From NCBI GenBank assembly GCA_032717465.1, contig CM064657.1, forward strand, positions 26,319,966-26,383,965: a stretch of DNA of 64,000 nt, written 5' to 3'. The DNA comes from Coenobita brevimanus. Taxonomy: Eukaryota > Arthropoda > Malacostraca > Decapoda > Coenobitidae. Within the stretch, counting starts at the first letter, position 1; every line of letters starts with the position of its first letter. The translations under genes and the position numbers were made by a program. This document shows positions 56,341 to 64,000 of the stretch, in pieces. The notes below the pieces were generated by a model. That model did no database searches. It saw nothing but the letters and a program-made list of their open reading frames with translations, and was not told the origin of the DNA.

Positions 56341-56850
56341 AATAGAAAAGACAGTGCATAAAAAAAAAAAACACAGAATTACATATCAATACAAAATACA
56401 ATGGAGAAGGCAATATATTTACACACAGGATTACACATCAATAGAAAATAGAATTCTTAAGGCATAATAATTACACACAGAATTACACATGCATAGAAAA
56501 TACAGGGCATAAGGCAAAAAAAATTACACACAGAATTACACATGCATAGAAAATACAATGCATAAGGCAAAAAAATTACACACAGAATTACACATCAATA
56601 GAAAATAGTGCATATGGCAAAAAAATTACACAGAACTACACATGCATAGAAAATACAATGCATAGGCAAAAATATTACACAACTACACATGCACAGAAAA
56701 TGCAATGCATAAGGCAAAAAAATTACACAGAACTACACATGCATAGAAAATACAATGCATAAGGCAGAAATATTACACAACTACACATGCATAGAAAATG
56801 CAATGCATAAGGCAAAAAAATTACACAGAACTACACATACATAGAAAATA
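56340..56850. repeat. About 50-60-bp tandem repeat, roughly ten copies
   Basis: Unit: ATTACACACAGAATTACACA, TGCATAGAAAATACAATGCA, TAAGGCAAAAAA. Copies vary in length by small deletions (AGAACTACACATGC, ACAACTACACATGC). Confidence 0.9.
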
Positions 56851-57069
56851 CAATGTTGTTTCCCAAACTTTTATCAGCTCAGGATCTCTAGGAAACCTAT
56901 TTAGATAAAAGGTACGAAAAATTTGCATTAATTTTAACTGCAAACATTTTCTACAGTTGTTTTTTGTAGTAAAACCATTACTCTGATGGAATCTACTTCA
57001 TGGGGGTAAATTTTTACAAACTGCCAATACACCCCCAAGGTTGTGCAGTACATTTTTCTGGACTTCATC

Positions 57070-57090
57070 TAACCTAACCTAACCTAACCT
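57070..57090 (-). repeat. Interstitial TTAGG-type telomere repeat, short
   Basis: About four tandem CCTAA units (AACCTAACCTAACCTAACCT). Confidence 0.85.
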
Positions 57091-57182
57091 GTTGCAGCAG
57101 AATGCTTTCCTTAGAGTTTGGGGTAAATTTTTAGAAGTAACCAACGTTTTTTTTTAATGAAAATTTGTTTGTGTTCCAATCC

Positions 57183-57317
57183 AAAATAGTGTGTTTTAAT
57201 TAATTCTGACCTTCATTTTTTGGGGAAAATCCCCCCTTTGGAAATGTGAGTAAGAATTCCGAAAGTGGGTTTATCCGCCCAAATCAAGATCAAAATTAAT
57301 TAAAAACACACTATTTT
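57183..57317. repeat. Inverted repeat (small fold-back)
   Basis: AAAATAGTGTGTTTTAATTA at 57183 and its complement ending 57317 (AATTAAAAACACACTATTTT), 23-24-bp arms with one indel, around an 88-bp loop containing GGGGAAAATCCCCCC. It lies directly before the longer TTAGG-like array. Confidence 0.8.
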
Positions 57318-57325
57318 GCATTATA

Positions 57326-57466
57326 CTAACCTAACCTAACCCAACCTAACTTAACCTAAGCTAACCTAACCCAACCTAAGCTAACCTAACCCAACCTAAC
57401 CTAACCTAACCCAACCTAACCAAACCCAGCACAACCTTACCTGACCTAACCTGACCTGACCTACCT
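57326..57466 (-). repeat. Interstitial TTAGG-type telomere repeat, degenerate array
   Basis: About 28 units of CCTAA with variants CCCAA, CTTAA and CCTAAG, grading into CTGACCTAACCTGACC. Orientation on the plus strand is the C-rich strand. Shorter pieces appear at 59400-59480. Confidence 0.88.
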
Positions 57467-57751
57467 TTAAGGGTGTAAAATTGTTCCTTTATAATCGGAA
57501 ACTGTGAATTTGCACTGGATCGTCCCCTTTCCGACTTTTCCTCCACCGGCCGCAGTACCACTGATGTCTACCTTCCCGATCTTTGCAGGGCAAATTACAC
57601 TCTTTACACTGTACTTCACTTGGCAATTTTTTCTTAGTAGTTCAATAGATGCTTCGTTATTACAGTGGTAGTCCTTGATAATCTGCCAGTAATCCCTGCT
57701 ACAGATACAAGCTTGGAAACCAACAACACATTCTTCACTACCGGAGGCCAT
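57467..57751 (-). CDS. Hypothetical 94-codon ORF
   Basis: The frame starts MASGSEECVVGFQACICSRD and ends TVSDYKGTILHP at a TAA next to the TTAGG-like array. The middle reads IIKDYHCNNEASIELLRKNC. Three Cys lie in the first 20 residues and a few more near the middle, with a Gly-rich loop (AAGGGKVGKG). 'A-I/S-x-x-LR-(K/E)-N ... CP ... (K/R)x(T)(V/F)S..KGT' faintly recalls the N-terminal region of ISXO2-like transposases, but I cannot confirm this. It could be a single-exon fragment or a chance frame. Immediately after the stop comes AGGTAGGT, a donor-like site. Confidence 0.3.
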   Translation of the reverse strand: MASGSEECVVGFQACICSRDYWQIIKDYHCNNEASIELLRKNCQVKYSVKSVICPAKIGKVDISGTAAGGGKVGKGTIQCKFTVSDYKGTILHP

Positions 57752-57759
57752 GACTATGA

Positions 57760-59580
57760 CTGACTTTCAAATCTTGGGCGTCCCTGCGTCACCCACAAAT
57801 ACTTTAAGGTGATTGGCTGGTTTTACTTACGACTGCTGTGACTGGCTGGTTTCAAAAGTCCCTGTTGCTCGGGAACGCCTGATTGGCTGTTTTTAAAACT
57901 CACATACATACGAAAGTACCAGCCGAGCACACTCGAGTCCGGCCGACATAGACCAAGTACACACGCCTGCACCAGCCAATATGGCGCAACATTCATCTGC
58001 TACTGGGCGTTAGCCTAACCTGTCACTACATGAATACCCTTACAAAATTCGCTCCCCCAACTCAAACTAGGCTTAAAAGGTAAGTCTTGGTCAGAATAGT
58101 TCAGGGACGTAATATAATGAAAATCGGTAACGTTGGTTACTTATAAAGTAATACCGAGTTTGGTATACTATGCGTTTATGGTGGTAATATCCCTGAACCA
58201 CATATTGGCAACTTGTAAAATAATACCTTCATGGGGATAAATGAAACAGAATCAATGTGGTTGGCCTTGAATACATATAATATTAATACGGACACTGTGA
58301 CACCTGCATAACAATACATTTTGACAATATATACACCGGTCACTTCTTAATGGGCAGCCTCCAAACTCTCGACATTCAAATGCTTATGCAGCTTTTCTCC
58401 CCTAATCTTCCATGATACTTTATGCAGACGATAATCAAGAAAGCAAATACTTTTGCATCAGGTTTAAGATTGTAAAGTAATAATTTCACCTGCCACTGGC
58501 CCTGGTACACACGTGGACATTACTGACATTGTCATCCAAGATGCATTACACGCTGACGTCAAATTACCACACAAAAGTCTTTAAATGAACTTACTTGAGG
58601 AAAGTTATTCCCTGTTGTCTTGTTTCTATATTTAGACGGTTTTTACACCCAAAAGCAGCACAGTGTTGCGGCATTTCTATGTAAACAGTGGTCAACTTTG
58701 CCCACTATTTGGAACACAACATCGCCTGCCTCGACCGCTCCAAGATGGCGGCTGCGTTGACGTATCTAAAGTAGTGTAATGCGGCAACTACTGTAGGTAT
58801 ATTGATATCTATGGCATCTAGGCTTATTTATATCTATGGTTATCTCCTCTATAGAGTTTACCATGTAGTAGGAGTCGTCTGTCATGAAGGTCGCAGTCAG
58901 AACAAAAATTAAATTATAATTATTTTACTAAATCACTGGAAATTTGGAAATACCACATCACTGTCATATATATAATTAATGTTTTGTATTATCTTTTGTT
59001 ATACGACTCATGTTTTTATTTGTTTGAGAAAATGATAATCCTTAAGGAGACATGGGACTACATTTTGCACTTACCTTATGTTTTTTTTCCCTATGGAGAC
59101 ATGGGACTACATAATGCACTTTCTGCTTTTTCCTTACCTTGGCTCTACTGATTGGATCTTCGTTTCATTTTTTTCTTTTCTTTTTTTTTTTTAGTGGTGA
59201 AAAACATCGAAAATGCGCTGAAGAAGGTGTGTGGCAAGACCCCACCATCTTTTGTTGCATAAGTACTCTCTACCTTTTACAACAATATTGTGCTCAGAGA
59301 CAGACGGACGCCATCTTAGAAAGCCATTTTTTAAAATTAACCTTATCAGTGACTTTATCCAAAACTAACCAAAATTTTGTAACTTGGCCCAGTCTTAAAT
59401 ATCCTAACCTACCGGTAACTTATTTCATTCTAACCTAGCCATTTCTATATGCTAACCTAACCAAATATCCTAACCTAACGTATTCCTTATGTAGTCAAAT
59501 TTTCCTTGTTTATTGACGTATCCTCTTCGTATCTCCAAAACACACTTCAGTACATCTGTACCAATAACATAATCGGTCCA
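57760..59580. other. Lower-copy DNA, second copy of the 55.5-kb repeat
   Basis: 58645-58770 repeats 55541-55660, including CTCCAAGATGGCGGCTGCG. 58850-58920 (CTCTATAGAGTTTACC...) resembles 51763-51830 inside the small Harbinger element (CTCTATGGAGTTTAC), so part of this stretch is probably related transposon sequence. CCTAA units lie at 59400-59480. A GGGACTACAT block repeats at 59053 and 59104. No gene recognised. Confidence 0.55.
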
Positions 59581-59587
59581 AAGGTAG

Positions 59588-60062
59588 TTTTTTTTTTTTT
59601 TTTTTTTTTTTTAAGAGGGCACATCACGTCCTACCTCCTGTAAGGCAATCAGAGCAGCTTTGTTTCCTGTAACATAAGAGTGTAGGTCAGTAATGCGAGT
59701 CCGTAAGCCATTTACATTCCAGGGTCAGGAAGGTGTAGGGGGAGCTATCCACTGGGTGGGGGTCTCTGCCATCTGATGTATCGCTGCCATTAACTGCTCA
59801 ATCGAAAGCCTAAATTCTGCCATATTTCGAGTCAAGGCGTCGTAGCCCCTTGTAAGCTTCTCTACCAGAGTATGGAGAGGTGGCCTAGTTTTTTCCTTAG
59901 GGCGAGACCCTATCGGGTTTGCGTGTCCAGTGGCTAGCTCCTCACCGCCGCCATTACTTACTTGTTTACTTGTGGGTGTTGCGAGGAGATTCCTCTGAGC
60001 AATGGTGTTCCAACACTCCCTCCGAACCCGGCATCCATGCGTTGCAGGTCCACTTGGTCCGG
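59588..60062 (-). pseudogene. Fragment of a second LINE (ORF1 end/ORF2 start) with poly(A)
   Basis: The minus strand from about 60035 reads CRVRRECWNTIAQRNLLATP, then EKLTRGYDALTRNMAEFRLS and MAETPTQWIAPPTPS, a stop, then WNVNGLRTRITDLHSYVTGN and KAALIALQEVGRDVPS, a stop and 25 A residues (plus-strand T run 59588-59612). WNVNGLR...L(I)ALQE is the start of a Jockey-type endonuclease, so the piece spans the ORF1/ORF2 junction. It is joined to the C-terminus of the neighbouring LINE, ends in poly(A) early in ORF2, and differs from that LINE's own ORF1/ORF2 junction. Confidence 0.65.
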
Positions 60063-60065
60063 TAA

Positions 60066-60596
60066 TTAATTTGTAGTCGCTCTGCAGAGTGATGTGTATC
60101 CTTGTACTGGCGGCTCATCAGGTACCGTCCTCAGGAATTCGTCCAGTCGGGCTTTGAAGTGTTTTACATAGCAGTTAAGTCCCGAATTCTTCGTGGCAGG
60201 CAGATGAAGATTCTGGGACCTTTGTAGGGCAGACTGGATGAGAGGAGAGTCTTGATCCTCGTTGGTGCTTTGTGATGGTGGGGTTTTTCTTACACACCTT
60301 CGACCTGCCCTCTGGTTAAAATGTGGTTCCACCTCACTGATGTTGGAAGGGTTAGGTACCAATTTTTCAAGGACCTTCCATGTGTAGATGATGATGTATC
60401 TTTCCATTGCTGCTGAGAATATAGCCCGTTTTTTAAGTCTGTCCCAGTAGCAGAGTTCTTTCATGCCCTTTATTTGCCTGGTGTATGCTCTCTGTATGGA
60501 CTCAAGGGCCTGAATGTCCATAATCCTGTGGGGGGGCCATAGCTGACTGCAGTAGTCCAGGATAGGTTGGACAAGTGCCCTCCACAGAGTCAGCAT
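60066..60596 (-). pseudogene. LINE ORF2 C-terminal part
   Basis: The 176-codon frame has LVQPILDYCSQLWPPHRIMD, IQALESIQRAYTRQIKGM, YWDRLKKRAIFSAAMERYII and LNCYVKHFKARLDEFLRTVP, which are the thumb-downstream landmarks of Jockey/CR1-type ORF2. It ends at a TAA (60066-60068) in RATTN. Confidence 0.82.
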
Positions 60597-60624
60597 GCAC
60601 TTCTTCTCCCGGGAATAGAATGTT

Positions 60625-61247
60625 CTAAGAGCCCACCCAGTGATTCTTCTTGCCTTCTTGATGGTTTTGCTCTATGTGGTGCTTGAAAGTGGCATCATCA
60701 CTTAGGTATACCCCAAGGCATTTTGCATGGCAACTTGTGTCAATTGCCTCATTTTCACTTGTAAGCAAAGAGGTTTTGTCGAGGACCTCTTGGTTGGTAT
60801 CACTTCTGAGCAGTTGGAACTTGCCATCGTTGGTCGTCATTTTGTTTTTCCCTGCCCAACGGTAGACTTTGTTGAGGTCCTCTTGGAGAAGATCTACATC
60901 TTCTCTAGCTCTGATGTTCTTGCATATGTTGGTGTCGTCAGCAAAAGAGGCAAGTGTGGAGTGCGCAATTTCTTTGTCAATGTCCCCTATCATTATTAGG
61001 AACAGTAGGGGACCCAGAACAGAACCTTGTGGTACACCACTCACAACTCTGTGTTCTGCTGATATTCCTCCATTTGCTACAATGGTCTGGAATCTTCTTG
61101 TGAGGAAGTTGTGAATCCACACTCCTATTTTTCCAGTTATGCCTAGGTCTCATAGCTTGTGCAGAAGGATACCATGGTCGACCTTGTCAAATGCCTTAGT
61201 GAAATCGAGGAAGGCAGTGTCGACATTGTCACCCTCTGTTAAGTGGT

Positions 61248-61248
<1 letters not shown>
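60625..61248 (-). pseudogene. LINE ORF2, RT catalytic half
   Basis: From about 61240: TEGDNVDTAFLDFTKAFDKV (motif A) in one register, then frame 61122-60625 with HRVVSGVPQGSVLGPLLFLI, STLASFADDTNICKNIRARE (catalytic FADD) and NDGKFQLLRSDTNQEVL, then CLGVYLSDDATFKHHIEQNH. A frameshift separates the first part. The active-site residues are intact. Confidence 0.85.
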
Positions 61249-61290
<42 letters not shown>

Positions 61291-61628
61291 GTGTCCGACT
61301 CTGGGCAAAGGCTCAGGGCCTATTTCTTAGGGGCAGTCACCTATCCCAAGGCCCAGTAGTCCTCCTACACCTCCACATGTCACCACTTCGGCGCTAACAC
61401 CCACCGTCCATATTGAATACATGCTAGGGCTGTCTCATACAGGACTGGTGTACTGGTATTAGCGGGGGTATTTTTACGACATGTCGGCGGGTCATCTGGT
61501 AGATCAGGAAAGTCTGCCTTTTAGGAAATTCAAATCCTTAAACTGTTCCCTGCCCCAGCCGGGATTCGATCCTGGGTCCATTAGGACTGCAGGCCGCCTC
61601 TCTACCGATTCAGCCACAACTCCTTGTC
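61249..61628 (-). mobile_element. tRNA-derived SINE inside the LINE RT
   Basis: The minus strand starts near 61628 with AAGGAGTTGTGGCTGAATCG (A-box TGGCTGAATCGG), then GGATCGAATCCC (B-box) about 35 bp later, a body of about 280 bp and a 38-base poly(A) (plus-strand T run 61249-61286). GTGGTG flanks both ends (61243-61248, 61629-61634). It cuts the LINE frame between LSQLLAHHD and TEGDNVDTAF. Confidence 0.85.
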
Positions 61629-62354
61629 GTGGTGGGCAAGGAGTTGTGACAAGCAGGATCTTCCTTTACGGAAACTATGTTGGCCAGCATTGAAGAGAGA
61701 TCTTCTGTTGAGGAAGGCATAAATTTTATTTCTCATAACCTTTTCAAAGATTTTTACTGTATGCGAGGTTAGGGCAACTGGTCTGTAGTTTTTTGCAAAT
61801 CCCTTGGTTCTGCCTTTACAGATTGGAGTTATCATGGCTTTCCTTGCTTCTGCAGGTACTATGCCTGTGTCTAGGGAATGGCGCCACAGTAGATACAAGG
61901 GATGTGCCAGAGCATCTTTGCACCTGATTAGAAGATTGGTTGGTATGCCATCAGGGCCAGGTGCTGAGTTTGGTTTGAGCACTTCAATTGCCATGGTGAT
62001 GTCCTGTTCTGTGAATTCAATGTTGTGTAATATGCTGATGTCTTCAGGCGTCTGTGGTGGGCTGTAGAAAAAGGTCCTTGGATCTAGTATCTTCTTTGTT
62101 TCTTCTGGTTCGCTGAACACTGACTGGTATTGTCCGGCTAGAAGTCCACATATTTCTTTGAGATCTTCTTTCATTTCTCCTTCGGCTGTTACCAAGGGTC
62201 CGACTGGGCTGCACGACTTCAGGAACCGCTTGGTGTAATTGAAAAAGTAGCTGGGGTTCTGTTTGATGTTCATGATTGCTTTGTTTTCTTCTCTAATTCG
62301 TTGCTCTTCATGGGAGTTTTGGAGACTTGTTTCTATTTCCATCAACTGGGTCAT
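61629..62354 (-). pseudogene. LINE ORF2, RT N-terminal half
   Basis: The frame reads FFNYTKRFLKSCSPVGPLVT, EFTEQDITMAIEVLKPNSAP, GPDGIPTNLL, ARKAMITPICKGRTKGFAKN, YRPVALTSHTVKIFEKVMRN and NAGQHSFRKGRSCLSQLL. These are RT motifs 0-2 ('PGPDGIP', 'NYRPVALTS', 'Q.FR.GRS'). Intact as a frame up to the SINE. Confidence 0.86.
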
Positions 62355-62561
62355 TATTACTTGTTTTTTCCTCTTGCTTTTGTTTTTTTATATTTGCTTG
62401 TTTAATTTAGTCCTCTTCCTCATGAGTATTCTTCTGTCCCTGGGTATGGTTGTTCTTCTAAGTCCCTGCTTTGTCTTTTGTGGAATATGATTTTTGCAGA
62501 TGTGGAATATTGTTGTAATTATGGTTTCCATCATACTGTCTGGATCTTGGTTTTGTAATGT

Positions 62562-63500
62562 TTACTTCCATTTCACTGTGGCCAAAAAAAAATTCAGTCC
62601 CTCCCAATCAGCTTTGTTGCTATTAAAGTTGAGGGTTCTAAATCCTTCTTTATTAGTTTCATGTATCTGAGTCTCCCTGGCTGTTTTCTTTCTATTCAGT
62701 GTGACTGTAATGAGGTTGTGATCTGAAATATTTGTTTTCTCGGCTCTGTACCCATGTATTAGTTCTTGGTTGTTTGTTAAAAGGAGGTCCAGGATGTTGT
62801 TTCCTCTGGTTGGTATAGTAATTTCTTGACTTAAGAAGAGTTGTTCTATGAGGTGTTGCAGTGCTCTAGCCTGATCTTGGTCCTCATGACTTCCTCCCCC
62901 AATAGTTGCTGCTGGCCATTTGATAATGGGAAGATTAAAGTCTCCCATGATAATAAGGTCATTTAAGGGGGAAGGTAGGTCTTCGATGATGGAATTCAAC
63001 TTTGTTAGGACCTCACTAAAGCTTTGTTTGCTGCAGAGTGGGGGACGGTATATGTTCACCATAATCATTGCTAGTTTTTTTATGTGTAGTATTATTAGTT
63101 CTGCTTCACCATTTGAGTAGGAGAGTAAGGTATGGGTGTTCGTTGCTAGGTCGTTTCTAACATATATTGTGACACCCCCGTGCGACCTATTTTTTCTGTC
63201 TGCTCAAAACACTGTGTAATTTTGTAGTTGTATTTCAGCGTTATTGATGTCCTCACTGAGGTGGGATTCTGTGAGAGCGAGGAAGGCAAAGTTTTCCAGG
63301 TATGATAGGTCAGCTAGGAAAGGGACTTTGTTTCTGTTTGATTTTGGGTACAGGCCTCGGATATTTCCCATAAGGATGCATTCTAGTGGCTCTTTACTGC
63401 ACTGAGCCAGGGGAACATTTGAGGTGACACTGGGGTTTGCAGTTGTGGCAGATTTATTTGTTTCCCTATCTGATTTTGAATCAGGTGTCCCTGAGCATCT
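62562..63500 (-). pseudogene. LINE AP-type endonuclease
   Basis: Upstream register (63596-63204): ILMGNIRGLYPKSNRNKVPF (Asn in GNIRG) and FLALTESHLSEDI (Glu in LTES). Downstream frame 63068-62562: MVNIYRPPL, LIIMGDFNLPIIKW (Asp and Asn), NILDLLLTNN and NISDHNLITVTLN (Asp, His). All endonuclease catalytic residues can be seen, but a frameshift near 63200 splits the domain. Confidence 0.83.
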
Positions 63501-63976
63501 ACCACTTTGCCTAGGTTGGCTATTGTATGTTTGATCTCCATAATCATTTCTAAAAAATTGCTGTGGCTGGTCTCTGTGGTAGTTTGCTCCAGGCACTGCT
63601 GTGATCTGGGTGCAAGGTGTTGTGGTCTCTGGGGGGCCTGCTGGGGCAGCGAGTCATCTTGGGGCTCTTTTTGTTCCCATTCCCACTGTTCCCGTCTGGT
63701 TCCACGAATATGTGTGTAAGTGCATTCTTTATTGAGGCATACCAGTATCTGTTTATCCACTGCGTTTCGACAGAGGACTGGGTGATAGTTAGGGCATTCT
63801 CTCCCTAGTTTGCAGCCTCGTTTTCCTCTTGGGCCGTGATTTATCAGTCTTTGGCATGGTTTGGGATGACTAAACTTACAACCTTTGCCACTGATCCCAT
63901 GTTTGCAACTTCCTCTCCTGTAGTAGCGACAAACACGGGAGTTCCCTTTTTGCACTGGTGGAGAGCTATTTGGCAT
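63383..63976 (-). pseudogene. LINE ORF1-like protein with Cys/His fingers
   Basis: The 197-codon frame starts MPNSSPPVQKGNSRVCRYYR. Three Cys/His clusters follow: C-x7-C-x8-C-x3-H (residues 16-37), C..H repeats around LINHGPRGKRGCKLGRECPN with YH, and CLNKECTYTH. These are CCCH-type zinc fingers, which occur in ORF1 products of some LINEs in place of zinc knuckles. A Gln/Pro-rich linker and a short amphipathic stretch (FLEMIMEIKHTIANLGKVVD) come next. The frame overlaps the endonuclease region in another register. It would bind RNA; it may be incomplete at its N-terminus because the window ends. Confidence 0.7.
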
Positions 63977-64000
63977 ACCTGGTTGTCTGTCTGGGTTTCT

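Larger units (their letters stand above)
60063..63976 (-). mobile_element. LINE (Jockey/CR1-like), interrupted by a SINE, runs to right edge
   Basis: Minus-strand order: ORF1 (63976-63383), endonuclease (about 63500-62560), RT (62354-61629, SINE, then about 61240-60625) and C-terminus (60596-60066, ending PPVQGYTSLCRATTN). Frameshifts separate the parts, so it is dead. The 3' end is truncated compared with the usual longer tail after 'GYT..R(R/A)ATTN', and joins another LINE fragment. Confidence 0.85.

Overview
The window looks like repeat-dense animal intergenic or heterochromatic DNA, most likely from an arthropod and plausibly a decapod crustacean. The evidence is degenerate interstitial TTAGG arrays (arthropod-type telomere repeat) at 57.07-57.47 kb, long (TA)n, (GA)n and (AC)n tracts, Ty3/gypsy, RTE-like and Jockey/CR1-like retroelements, hAT and Harbinger-like elements and tRNA-derived SINEs. 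No intact host gene was recognised. The species call is inference. Everything was read by eye, so identities and outer limits are approximate.

More than half of the window is one family of unusually long LTRs (about 1.2-2.5 kb without nested insertions), labelled here J, A, E, B, D, C, G, I, H, M and N. The LTRs begin near TAAAAT(A/G)C or NNAAATACC, end in GCATAACA or a variant, and where flanks are readable lie between 5-bp target-site duplications (TAAAC for C, CAGGA for D, GTTGT for H, ATGAG/ATGAC for E, CCTGG/TCTGG for N). Two copies keep an internal region: A (1079-10017, plus) and B (18731-27112, minus). Both are decayed Ty3/gypsy elements in the order gag, protease, RT, RNase H, integrase, Pro/Thr/His-rich tail. 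The rest are solo or partial LTRs. Each LTR carries its own degenerate minisatellite, and several of these share a GAYGGCCTNNAGCYGC-like core.

Layout. 0-10 kb: partial LTR J head-to-head with element A, which contains a separate solo LTR K with perfect 5-bp TSD. 10-11.4 kb: minus-strand LINE fragment. 11.6-30.2 kb: an older coding-like fossil split by E (holding a hAT MITE and a non-autonomous LTR element F), by B, and by solo LTR D. 30.5-37.7 kb: a Harbinger-like TIR element with a MADF-like fragment, split by a plus-strand LINE, itself split by solo LTR C. 37.7-42.6 kb: a 0.5-kb (TA)n tract, LTR G, a 97-bp direct repeat, a tRNA-SINE and LTR fragment I. 42.6-53.9 kb: a GTT/GGT minisatellite broken by an RTE-like LINE, LTR H (split by a 3.9-kb fold-back element) and LTR M (holding a small Harbinger element). 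53.9-55.4 kb: LTR N. 55.4-59.6 kb: lower-copy DNA with tandem repeats, TTAGG arrays and one unexplained 94-codon ORF. 59.6-64 kb: a minus-strand LINE interrupted by a tRNA-SINE and joined at its 3' side to a fragment of a different LINE.

No element has an intact coding set, so no genes act together here. What the window offers is a layered insertion history and an LTR family whose long repeats carry diversified minisatellites.
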